Program-made: the position numbers and the translations under genes
Notes under the pieces: generated by a model
What the model was told of the DNA's origin: nothing
The model's input: the letters and a program-made list of their open reading frames with translations, nothing else
Databases searched by the model: none
Assembly (NCBI RefSeq): GCF_020103725.1
Contig: NZ_JAHXBG010000019.1
Span: 158,827-222,826 of the forward strand
From: Hyalangium gracile
GTDB lineage: Bacteria; Myxococcota; Myxococcia; Myxococcales; Myxococcaceae
DNA length: 64,000 bases
Direction of reading: 5' to 3'
In this document: one piece after another, positions 57,036 to 64,000 of the stretch
How the letters are laid out: every line of letters starts with the position of its first letter
Numbering within the stretch: the first letter of the stretch is position 1

Positions 57036-58229
57036 TCAGGGCTTGCGCGCCTCGCGGGTGGTCCGCACCCACTCCCCCTTCTTGTCTCGAGGGCCCGCCA
57101 CCATCAGCCACACCTTCCACGCCACGTAGAAGGGCGCCCGCATCAGGTCCAGCAGCCCGCGCAGGCCCATGCCCGACACCCACCAGCCGCGCAGCACGTA
57201 CAGGCCCAGGCTCACCACGCAGAACGCCCCCGCCCAGGCGCTGAGCGCCACCTGCCCCTGCCACACGGAGAGCCCCGCCGCGGCCGCCGCGACCGCGACG
57301 GCGCCCAGCACCACGTAGCTCAAGGGCGGCACCAGCAGGTCCATGGCCAGGTCGAGCAGCACGTCGTCGCGCTTGTCCAGGGCCTCGCCCAGCAGCGGCA
57401 CGCCGAACTGCTTCGTCATCGCCCAGCGTCCGCCCTCCCAGCGGCGGCGCTGCGAGCGGGCGGCCTTCTCGGAGGACACCATCTCCCCCAGCACCTCGGC
57501 CTCCCACGCGTAGTGCACGCGGTAGCCGGCGCGGCCCAGGCGGATGCCATACTCCAGGTCCTCCACGATGGAGAACGCGTCGTGCGGCACCTCGCGGATG
57601 ACGCGGTGGCTGAAGCACATGCCGTTGCCGCGCAGGCCGCACGAGACGCCCAGCCGCTCGCGGCCCAGCGAGCGCACCTTGTGGAACAGCGCCAGGGCGA
57701 TGGCCATCAGCCGCGTGCGCCACGAGGCATGCGGGTTGAGCACGCCGTAGTGCGCCTGGATGGCCTGCGCGCCCGCCTCCAGCCGCAGCCCGAAGGAGTG
57801 CAAGAGGTGCGGCGACACGTGCGTGTCCGCGTCCACCACCACCACCGCGTCGGCGAAGCCCTCCTTCAAGCTGTGCTCGAAGGCGTACGCCAGCGCGAAG
57901 CCCTTGCCGCGCTTCTCCGTGTCGTGGCGCACCAGCACCGTGGCGCCCGCCTCGCGCGCCCGCTCCGCCGTGGCGTCCGAGCAGTTGTCCGCCACCACCA
58001 GGATGCGCCGCAGCGCCGCCGGGTAGTCCAGGGCGGACAGGTTCTTCACCGTGCCGGCGATGCCGCCCTCTTCATTGTGCGCCGGGACGATGATGTCGAA
58101 CTTCAGGCGCGGCGGGACGCGGGCCGGCGCCGGCATGTCCGCCGACAGCACCGTCAAGAGCAACAAATAGCCGCACGCCAGCACCACCGGCACCGACAGC
58201 ACCAGCAACAGGATATCCGCCCACATCAC
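57036..58229 (-). CDS. epsU: Membrane family 2 glycosyltransferase (EpsU-like)
   Basis: The 397-residue enzyme has an N-terminal membrane helix (LLLVLSVPVVLACGYLLLL), a GT-A domain with DIIVPAHNEE, VVADNCSD, the DXD-type VVDADTH, ED in IVEDLEYGIRLG and QRRRW, then two to three C-terminal helices. This is the architecture of processive-type GT2 enzymes, though it probably adds single sugars. It lies between wzc and wzy, like epsU in the M. xanthus locus. Two adjacent ATGs could serve as start. Confidence 0.85.
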   Translation of the reverse strand: MMWADILLLVLSVPVVLACGYLLLLTVLSADMPAPARVPPRLKFDIIVPAHNEEGGIAGTVKNLSALDYPAALRRILVVADNCSDATAERAREAGATVLVRHDTEKRGKGFALAYAFEHSLKEGFADAVVVVDADTHVSPHLLHSFGLRLEAGAQAIQAHYGVLNPHASWRTRLMAIALALFHKVRSLGRERLGVSCGLRGNGMCFSHRVIREVPHDAFSIVEDLEYGIRLGRAGYRVHYAWEAEVLGEMVSSEKAARSQRRRWEGGRWAMTKQFGVPLLGEALDKRDDVLLDLAMDLLVPPLSYVVLGAVAVAAAAAGLSVWQGQVALSAWAGAFCVVSLGLYVLRGWWVSGMGLRGLLDLMRAPFYVAWKVWLMVAGPRDKKGEWVRTTREARKP

Positions 58230-58260
58230 GGCATCACTCCAAGCCAGGAGGCCATGACGC

Positions 58261-59754
58261 TCACCCCGAGCCTCGGTCCAGCTCCGCCAGCACGGGCACG
58301 CCCAGCCCCCGCTCCACCTGCCAGCTCTCCAGCACCCGCCCGCTGAGCACGTCCTTCGCCAGCGCCGCGAACACGCCCAGCAGCATCCCGGCGAAGATGC
58401 CGCCCAGGGCGATGACCAGCGCGTTGGGCTTGATGGGCTTGCGCGGGAACTCGGCCGGCGTGAGCACCGTGAAGCGGTACTTGAAGGACTTGGAGGCGAT
58501 GTCCAGCTCCAGCTTCGCCGAGTCGATGCGCTTGAGGATCTGCTGCTGCGCGCTCAGCCGGCTGCGCAGCCGGTCCAGCGCCACCGCCGCGCTCGGGTTC
58601 TCCGACACCGCCGGCAGCAGCCCCATCAGCACCCGCTCCAGGCCGTACGGGTCCGGCACCGGCTCGTCCGGGAACGGCATGGACTTGCCGCCCAGGTCGC
58701 CGTACTCGGCCAGCAGCTGCTTCTCGTCCTCCTGCAGCGCCTTCACCTGCTGCGAGCCCTGGCGCAGCGCCGCCACCTGCGTCTCCAGCTGCACCACCGT
58801 CGGGTGGTCCGGCGCGTACATCTCCCGCTTCTGCGCCAGCTCGTCCTGCATCTCCGTCAGGCGCTGGTTGTGCTGCACCTGCGCGTCCGCGATGGCGCGG
58901 CGCTTGGTGCGGATGGCGAAGCGCAGCTGCGCCAGCTCCTGGTCCGTGGAGCCGAAGCGCGGCAGCAGCCGGGGGTCTCCCACCGCGCGGCGGCGCTCCA
59001 GCATGATTTCCGAGAAGGTCTGCGCGAAGTCGTCGTAGGCCTCCTTCACCGCCACCCCCGCCTGCTGCTCGTGCTCCTGGAGGATGGCGATGGCGTCCTT
59101 GATGCTGCTGAGCTCCTCTTCCTTGCTCTTGTCCAGGAAGCTCTGCTGGGCGGCCTCCACCAGCTCGTAGGCCAGCTGCGGGTCTCCCCACTCCACGCCG
59201 ATGGCCACCTTGCCGTCGTTGGTGTTCACGCTGATGCGCTTCTCCAGCGTGCCCACCATGCCGTCCATCCGCGCGTCCTCGTCCGGCGGCGCGGTGAGCA
59301 TGCGCATCACCGAGTCCTTGAAGCGCAAGAGCGGCGGGCGCGTGGCCTCCCACCGGTCCAGCAGGTTCAGGTCCTTCACGAGCTTGACCAGGTTGTCCTG
59401 GCGCAGCACGGCCTCCGCGGCGGCCTTCGTCGGCCCGTCCACGTCGTTCACCGGCCGCATGGGGTTGGGCGGATCCGGGTTGAGGATGTTGGCGCGCTCG
59501 GGGTTCACCAGGCCGGGGATGATGGTGTTCGCCGTGCGACGCGGCAGCAGCTTGCTCTCCGCGTACCAGGTGCGCGGCAAGAGCTTGGCCACCGCGATGG
59601 CCAGCGTCGCCGTCACCAGGAAGGTGCCCAGCACCAGGAACTTGTGGCGGCGCACCGCGTGGCGCACGTAGCCCAGGTAGTCGCGGATCTGCTCCCAGTC
59701 GAAGATCCGCGCCTGCTCGCGCTCCGCCTCGGGCAGCTCATGAGGTGCGGACAT
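58261..59754 (-). CDS. epsV: Wzc-type polysaccharide co-polymerase without kinase domain (EpsV-like)
   Basis: The 497-residue protein has TM1 at 37-58, a long periplasmic coiled-coil region (60-440) and TM2 near 448-470 preceded by the Pro-rich PAEFPRKPIKPN, the classic PCP proline motif. It ends 26 residues later, with no Walker motifs or Tyr tail, so it is a PCP lacking its BY-kinase. It controls chain length and links Wzy to the outer-membrane exporter. Its start overlaps the receiver gene by 17 nt. Confidence 0.88.
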   Translation of the reverse strand: MSAPHELPEAEREQARIFDWEQIRDYLGYVRHAVRRHKFLVLGTFLVTATLAIAVAKLLPRTWYAESKLLPRRTANTIIPGLVNPERANILNPDPPNPMRPVNDVDGPTKAAAEAVLRQDNLVKLVKDLNLLDRWEATRPPLLRFKDSVMRMLTAPPDEDARMDGMVGTLEKRISVNTNDGKVAIGVEWGDPQLAYELVEAAQQSFLDKSKEEELSSIKDAIAILQEHEQQAGVAVKEAYDDFAQTFSEIMLERRRAVGDPRLLPRFGSTDQELAQLRFAIRTKRRAIADAQVQHNQRLTEMQDELAQKREMYAPDHPTVVQLETQVAALRQGSQQVKALQEDEKQLLAEYGDLGGKSMPFPDEPVPDPYGLERVLMGLLPAVSENPSAAVALDRLRSRLSAQQQILKRIDSAKLELDIASKSFKYRFTVLTPAEFPRKPIKPNALVIALGGIFAGMLLGVFAALAKDVLSGRVLESWQVERGLGVPVLAELDRGSG

Positions 59755-60163
59755 CGCTCTTACCTCCCGAGGTGGCCTCGGCCGCCCTCGCCAGCAAACG
59801 CAGCACCTGCTGCACGAACTCTTCCTGGGTGAACGGCTTGGTCAGATACCCATCCGCTCCCACCTCTTCGGCCTGCGCGCGGTCCAGCAACGTCCCTCGC
59901 GCGCTGATCATCAACACCGGCAGCCCCGCCAGCTCCGGCTGCCCCCGGATGTATTCGCAGACGTCGTAGCCGGACACGTCCGGCAGCGTCAGGTCCAGGC
60001 ACACCAGGTCCGGCCGGCTGTGCGCCAGCTGCTCGAGCGCGGAGCGCCCGTTGGAAGCCTCCTGGATGCGCGTGACGCCCAGGGCGTGCAGGAACTCGCT
60101 CACCATCTTTCGGAAAAGAGGCGAGTCCTCCACCACCAGGACCGTGCGTTGCGAGACATCCAT
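59738..60163 (-). CDS. epsW: Single-domain response regulator in the eps locus (EpsW-like)
   Basis: The 141-residue receiver has Glu12/Asp13 as the acidic pair, phosphoacceptor Asp57 in CLDLTLPDVSGYD, ISA and Lys109 in LTKPF. It has no output domain. The ATG at 60163 is chosen because homology starts directly after it; an ATG at 60226 would run back through the small membrane protein gene. Lying between the translocon and Wzc genes, it probably regulates assembly or export by protein contact. Confidence 0.88.
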   Translation of the reverse strand: MDVSQRTVLVVEDSPLFRKMVSEFLHALGVTRIQEASNGRSALEQLAHSRPDLVCLDLTLPDVSGYDVCEYIRGQPELAGLPVLMISARGTLLDRAQAEEVGADGYLTKPFTQEEFVQQVLRLLARAAEATSGGKSDVRTS

Positions 60164-60188
60164 GGATGCGTTCCGGGTCCTCTCCAAG

Positions 60189-60362
60189 TCAGTCGTCGAG
60201 TCGCGGCCAGATGACGAGCACGGCAAACGCGTAACAAAGGTTGAAGATGACCATCATCAGGATGGCCTTCTTGACGCCGCGGACCGGGTGACGCTCACGC
60301 GCCGCCAGGCTCGGCAGCAGAATCATCGCGTACAGCACGGACAGCAGCAGGAACTTCTTCAT
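60189..60362 (-). CDS. 57-residue membrane protein between the beta-barrel and receiver genes
   Basis: An ATG at 60362 opens a 57-codon frame ending TGA at 60189. The product has two hydrophobic segments, KFLLLSVLYAMILLPSLA and AILMMVIFNLCYAFAVLVIW, joined by a basic loop (ARERHPVRGVKK). It fills the gap between two eps genes (12 and 25 nt on the sides), where M. xanthus also has a small unnamed gene between epsX and epsW. Two transmembrane helices, or a signal plus one helix, are possible. Function unknown. Confidence 0.65.
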   Translation of the reverse strand: MKKFLLLSVLYAMILLPSLAARERHPVRGVKKAILMMVIFNLCYAFAVLVIWPRLDD

Positions 60363-60374
60363 GGCCTGGTGGGA

Positions 60375-61583
60375 TTAAAGCCTACCATTCTCCTGTCGGA
60401 TCACCAATCCAACGCCCATGAACCACTTATAGATGGGGTCGTTCTCGATCAGAAATTCTCTCAACCTCAAGAGTCGTCCGGACGCCACCACGGCCGAAGA
60501 GCGAGTGAGCGGCCACTGGAATTTCAGGGAGACCCGTTCATCCCCATCTCGTTCGTGGACGCCGTCCGTCATCGCCTGTGCAACGGACAACTCCAGGTCG
60601 AGCTGGGCCTTGCGGCGCCCCTTCCACTGGAGGGCGAAGCTGCCCTCCACGCGCGGGAAGAAGGCGGTGCTGTAGGCATTCACGAAGGAGGTGTAGCGCA
60701 CCGCCAGCCTGGCCTTCACCGGCCAGTGGTAGCCCACGGGGACGGGCGTCTGGAGCGAGGCCTCGCCGATGGGCATGAGGATGCTCTCGTCCGGCAGCGG
60801 GTCCGGGAACACCTTCTGCGGGCGGCTCTCCCCCACCGCGGCGCCCAACTGCAGCCGGCCGTTGATCAGCGGGGTGAACTGGTACTGCGCCAGCGGTGTC
60901 GCCTGGACCACGGACAGGTGCCCATCCGTGGAGAAGCTCACATCCCGCGCGTAGACTTCCCCGCCGAGGACCAGGCGACGCGTCACCGAGTGGAAGGCCT
61001 GCGCGCGAAGCTCCGGGCTCACCTGCGCGGGCGTCACGCGGTCGGAGGTCGGGCGAGGGACGGTGGGCGGATCCAACAGACCGTTGTAGACGAGGCCGCC
61101 CGCGACACCGATGTACGTGCGGCGCAGGCCGGTGAAGTCGAAGCCCACCATGCTCTCCGAGTACGCGTACTTGCTGGCGTCCAGGTAGCGGGGGTCTCCC
61201 TCGGTGTTGTTCGCCGGGACGCGGAAGTCCTCGAACGGGAAGTAGCCATAGGTCAGCGACTCCATGGCCCACAGCTTCAGGCCGCGGGTGGCCTGGAACT
61301 CGCCGCGCAGGAAGAGGAAGGTGAGCACCTCCGTCGTGGGCTGGGTGACGGTGCGGCGGATGAGCAGCTGCGGCTCGAGGATGGCCTTCAGCTCCATGCG
61401 CGGCGTGTAGAGGATGACCTGGCCTCGGGGCGTGAGCACCACGTCCTCGATGACGCGCCGGTCCTCGCGCTCGGTGAGGTTGGGCGTGCGCAGGAAGGTC
61501 TCCGCGCGGAACTCGGACGAGTAGCGGAGCGCCGGCGTGCTCGCCAGCACCATGCTCGTCACCAGCGCGGGGAGCATCGCCAT
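60375..61583 (-). CDS. epsX: Outer-membrane beta-barrel of the OPX translocon (EpsX-like)
   Basis: The 402-residue precursor has a signal (LPALVTSMVLASTPA) and then alternating-hydrophobicity strands throughout (LKAILEPQLLIRRT, LKLWAMESLTYGYFP, LQLGAAVGES), with no plug; it looks like a barrel of about 18 strands. It is encoded three nt after the short OPX protein. In myxobacterial polysaccharide systems an OPX protein lacking its own membrane-spanning helix works with such a barrel as a two-part translocon; this pair fits that model. Confidence 0.82.
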   Translation of the reverse strand: MAMLPALVTSMVLASTPALRYSSEFRAETFLRTPNLTEREDRRVIEDVVLTPRGQVILYTPRMELKAILEPQLLIRRTVTQPTTEVLTFLFLRGEFQATRGLKLWAMESLTYGYFPFEDFRVPANNTEGDPRYLDASKYAYSESMVGFDFTGLRRTYIGVAGGLVYNGLLDPPTVPRPTSDRVTPAQVSPELRAQAFHSVTRRLVLGGEVYARDVSFSTDGHLSVVQATPLAQYQFTPLINGRLQLGAAVGESRPQKVFPDPLPDESILMPIGEASLQTPVPVGYHWPVKARLAVRYTSFVNAYSTAFFPRVEGSFALQWKGRRKAQLDLELSVAQAMTDGVHERDGDERVSLKFQWPLTRSSAVVASGRLLRLREFLIENDPIYKWFMGVGLVIRQENGRL

Positions 61584-61586
61584 GGG

Positions 61587-62219
61587 CTACTCCACCACCA
61601 CCACGTCCCCGGTCCTCAGGACGAACGCGGCCCCCTTGCCCTCGGTGCGGCTGACGGCCTCGTAGTCGAAGCGGATGCGCATGGGCGTGGGGTTGTCCGG
61701 CTGGCGCCGCAGCACGTAGATGCCGTCCAGCTGCGCGTAGTCCGTGAAGCCGCCCGCCTGGGCCAGCGCCTGCAGCACGCCGGAGCCGGGCTCCAGCTCC
61801 TTCATGCCCGGGCCCTTCACCTCGCCCAGCACGGCCACCTGGACCTTCTTGGGCTCCGTCACCCGCACGGTGACGGTGGGGTTGCTCACCAGCGGCTTGA
61901 GCAGCTCCTCGATGCGGCGGGCGAGCACTGGCGGCGTGAGCCCCGCGGCGTCCACGTCGTTCACCAGCGGCAGCGTGATGCGCCCGTCCTCGCGGACCAG
62001 CGCGTTCTCCGTCGTCAGCTCGTTCTGGTTCCACACCTTGATGAAGAGCCGGTCCCCCTTGCGGATGATGTAGCCCTCGTCCTGCAGCGAGGGCGGATCC
62101 CGGTAGTCATCCACCCAGACGAAGCGGCCCGGGGCGTAGCAGGCGGCCAGCGCCAGCAGCACGGCCGGCAGGGCTCGGCGGAGGAGTCGGAAGGGAGAGG
62201 AGTTCACACGACGCATCAT
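61587..62219 (-). CDS. epsY: Short OPX (Wza-like) polysaccharide export lipoprotein (EpsY-like)
   Basis: The 210-residue lipoprotein (LAAC, Cys27) has a Poly_export domain (about 47-120, GYIIRKGDRLFIKVW, VREDGRITLPLV) and one SLBB-type domain (125-190, VAVLGEVKGPGMKELEPG). It ends at residue 210 right after the last strand (VLRTGDVVVVE). E. coli Wza has further ring domains and a C-terminal helix that crosses the outer membrane; these are missing, as in M. xanthus EpsY. It needs the adjacent barrel for export. Confidence 0.88.
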   Translation of the reverse strand: MMRRVNSSPFRLLRRALPAVLLALAACYAPGRFVWVDDYRDPPSLQDEGYIIRKGDRLFIKVWNQNELTTENALVREDGRITLPLVNDVDAAGLTPPVLARRIEELLKPLVSNPTVTVRVTEPKKVQVAVLGEVKGPGMKELEPGSGVLQALAQAGGFTDYAQLDGIYVLRRQPDNPTPMRIRFDYEAVSRTEGKGAAFVLRTGDVVVVE

Positions 62220-62234
62220 GAGTTCAGCTCCAGC

Positions 62235-63770
62235 TCACGCGGCGGAGGCCTGGACGGGCGCGCGCCGCCGGCGCACCACGCGCAGCAGGCCTTGCAGCTC
62301 TTCCAGGCGCACCGCGCCGGTCACGAACACGAGGACGATGTAGAGGCTGGCGCCCACCACCAGCCGCAGCGGACCCAGGCCCGCGAGCGCCAGGTGCACG
62401 GCCGTCACCACGGCGCAGATGACGAGTGTCTTCACGAGCCGCGTGACGCTCTGCCTGTCGAAGGCGCGCCGGCCCACGGCGCTCACCAGCAAGGTGACAG
62501 CCACCGTCTCGCAGACGAGCAGCCCCAGCGCGGAGGCGCACGCGCCGCCCACCGGGCCGAACCACGCCAGGAAGGGGCGCGCCAGCGTCAGGTTGATGAG
62601 CGAGTTGAGCACCATGGACACCACCGAGGTGCGCGTCACCCACCAGCCCTTGCCCAGCGCCGTCAGCACCGCGGCGCACACCATGGCCACGTAGGTGAGC
62701 GCGAGGATGGGCGCCTGCAGCCGCAGCACCGCCGCAGCCGGCGCGAACCGGTCGCCGTACACCAGGTGGATCCACACGTCGGCGCCCAGCGCCATGGCCA
62801 GCGCGAGCGGAATGGAGAAGGCGGACACCGCCTCCAGCGTGCGGCGGGCCAGGCGGAACAGCTCGTCCTGGGACTGGGCGGCGGCGCGCGCCAGCAGCGG
62901 CATCAGCACCCAGGTGAGCACCGGCGCCGCCATCAGCGTCATGCCCGCCAGGTTCCACCCGGCGCCGTACCAGCCCACCTCCGTGGTGTTCGTCAGGAAG
63001 CCCAGCAGGAAGATGCCCATGGGGCCGTTGGCCGCCAGCGCCGCCTCGTTGAGGAAGAAGGGCAGCGCGCCCTTCATCGCCTCGCGAGTGCCCTTCGCGT
63101 CCAGCCGGAGCTCCAGCCCCGTGTGCCGGCGCGAGAGCCGGAAGAGCACCACCGCCCGCACCACCTCCGAGGCCAGGATGGGCACGCCCAGCCACGGCAG
63201 CGGCAGCCCCAGCGCGAGCACCAGCAGCTGGCCGCCGCCCCACACGCACTTGGTGGCGATGTTGGCCACCGAGAGCCCGTCCACCTTCTCGCGCGCGTGC
63301 AGCACCGCCGCCAGCGTCCCGTTGCACCGGAAGAAGAGCTGGTACACGCCCAGCAGCAGCACCAGGAGCCGCAGGGGGTCCGGCTTGCCCTCCACGTGCA
63401 TCAGCCCCTGCATCACCCCCAGCAGCGCCACCGCCATCAGCACCTGCAGCAGCAGCGTGCCGCCGAAGAACTCGCTGGCGTGCTGGGGCCGCAGGGCCAC
63501 CTCCTTGCGGATGTAGACCTCCAGCCCCAGGCCGGCGAGCACGAAGAAGACGGCGGTGAAGCCCTCCGAGGCCCAGTTGAACTGACCGAAGGCCTCCGGC
63601 CCCAGCACGCGCGGCAGCAGCAGGCGCACCGCCAGCGCGATGCCGTACGTCACCATCAGCGAGCCGCCCAGCTTCACGGCGTTTCGCATGGACGTCGTCA
63701 CGTCCAGCGCCGCGGGCTGCGGAGCCGGGGGAGACGCCGCGGCGCTCGGATCTGGGGTCTGCGTGGACAT
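62235..63770 (-). CDS. wzxX: Wzx-type polysaccharide flippase (MOP superfamily)
   Basis: The 511-residue protein has about 13-14 hydrophobic segments and the MOP pattern RNAVKLGGSLMVTYGIALAVRLLLPRVLG at the start. It flips undecaprenyl-linked repeat units across the inner membrane. The ATG at 63770 is chosen over one 57 nt upstream because homology begins after a short Pro/Ala-rich tail. It is 15 nt upstream of epsY and 139 nt downstream of the initiating transferase, as in the M. xanthus eps locus. Confidence 0.85.
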   Translation of the reverse strand: MSTQTPDPSAAASPPAPQPAALDVTTSMRNAVKLGGSLMVTYGIALAVRLLLPRVLGPEAFGQFNWASEGFTAVFFVLAGLGLEVYIRKEVALRPQHASEFFGGTLLLQVLMAVALLGVMQGLMHVEGKPDPLRLLVLLLGVYQLFFRCNGTLAAVLHAREKVDGLSVANIATKCVWGGGQLLVLALGLPLPWLGVPILASEVVRAVVLFRLSRRHTGLELRLDAKGTREAMKGALPFFLNEAALAANGPMGIFLLGFLTNTTEVGWYGAGWNLAGMTLMAAPVLTWVLMPLLARAAAQSQDELFRLARRTLEAVSAFSIPLALAMALGADVWIHLVYGDRFAPAAAVLRLQAPILALTYVAMVCAAVLTALGKGWWVTRTSVVSMVLNSLINLTLARPFLAWFGPVGGACASALGLLVCETVAVTLLVSAVGRRAFDRQSVTRLVKTLVICAVVTAVHLALAGLGPLRLVVGASLYIVLVFVTGAVRLEELQGLLRVVRRRRAPVQASAA

Positions 63771-63817
63771 GGGCTCGACGGCGATGGGGATCCAGGCCAG
63801 TGAACGACAGCCCTCCA

Positions 63818-63835
63818 CCCGCGTCAATTCGCGGG
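63818..63835 (-). repeat. Hairpin in the spacer between the initiating transferase and flippase genes
   Basis: CCCGCG and CGCGGG form a perfect 6-bp stem with a 6-nt loop, 48 nt upstream of the flippase start. No T-run follows on the minus strand. It could influence readthrough in the only long spacer of the operon. Confidence 0.3.
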
Positions 63836-63909
63836 CAGCCTCCCCGCCTCCGAACCGAGCCGCCGGGCTGGCGCCCCCCCTACCCAGGAGGGCGGGCCGG
63901 CTGGACTCC

Positions 63910-64000
63910 TCAGCTGGCGCCGTTGCCGGTGATGACCACGGGCACCGTCTTCAGGATGAGCCCCAGGTCCGTCAGCAGGGTCCAGTTGTCGATGTACTGC
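63910..64000 (-). CDS. epsZ: Initiating polyprenyl-phosphate hexose-1-phosphate transferase, C-terminal end (EpsZ-like)
   Basis: Only the last 29 codons are inside the window. They read QYIDNWTLLTDLGLILKTVP and then VVITGNGAS. YxDNWSLxxDLxIxxxTVPVV is the C-terminal signature of bacterial sugar transferases (WbaP/WcaJ class), which start repeat-unit synthesis on undecaprenyl phosphate. Position before the flippase matches epsZ of M. xanthus. Confidence 0.8.
   Translation of the reverse strand, partial: QYIDNWTLLTDLGLILKTVPVVITGNGAS

Noticed and set aside
60051..63803. 1250-codon open frame on the plus strand
   Set aside because: Antisense to the eps translocon and flippase genes; low-complexity His/Arg/Gln composition and no recognisable domain.

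Overview
The window is about 70% G+C, almost fully coding and has strongly G/C-ending codons. It carries Ser/Thr kinases, a hybrid histidine kinase, an FHA protein, an ADYC lipoprotein, PEGA/TPR fusions and a polysaccharide locus whose order matches the eps locus of Myxococcus xanthus. This points to a myxobacterium, most likely suborder Cystobacterineae (Archangium/Cystobacter/Stigmatella/Hyalangium-like). I see no tRNA, rRNA, IS element, prophage or CRISPR array.

Layout. 1-4.5 kb: end of a MocR regulator, EttA, an FHA protein and a two-gene ABC exporter. 4.6-8.3 kb: a PEGA-tailed Ser/Thr kinase converging on a PAS/PAS histidine kinase-receiver hybrid. 8.7-14 kb: TreZ, a DUF5335-like protein, a secreted zinc metalloprotease and cardiolipin synthase. 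14-18.5 kb: one 1502-residue polypeptide joining topoisomerase III to RecQ helicase. 18.7-24.1 kb: a putative lipoprotein followed by a structured 3' region with a strong intrinsic terminator, then a Tat-exported Rossmann oxidoreductase, an ADP/ATP-translocase-like carrier, an aminotransferase and a double peptidoglycan-binding protein. 24.5-29.4 kb: DUF1028 and AMIN-like envelope proteins, a divergent MalQ, an S24/S26-like protein overlapped by a small ORF, and a decayed pseudopilin gene. 29.4-36.7 kb: a carboxypeptidase-regulatory-repeat/PDZ protein and an RND pump with its adaptor but no outer-membrane factor. 37-44.4 kb: an ADYC lipoprotein, a kinase-STAND-SUMF1 giant, a response regulator and a surface lipoprotein.

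44.6-64 kb is dominated by the eps-type exopolysaccharide region. A plus-strand set (TonB-dependent receptor with TPR/PEGA front end, NUDIX, GNAT, WecG/TagA transferase, acyltransferase) converges on a minus-strand run that enters from beyond the right edge: initiating phosphoglycosyltransferase, Wzx flippase, short OPX lipoprotein, beta-barrel, 57-residue membrane protein, receiver protein, kinase-less Wzc, glycosyltransferase, Wzy polymerase, ATPase-like protein without a Walker A motif, second glycosyltransferase and GH44-type glycosidase. Several junctions are 4-nt overlaps. Together these genes give a Wzx/Wzy pathway with export through an OPX protein paired with a separate beta-barrel.

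The most notable items are the topoisomerase III-RecQ fusion, the P-loop-lacking protein in the export locus, the recently duplicated module in the GH44 protein, the kinase-STAND-SUMF1 protein and the hairpin-rich region at 19.3-19.5 kb. All homology statements are by eye.
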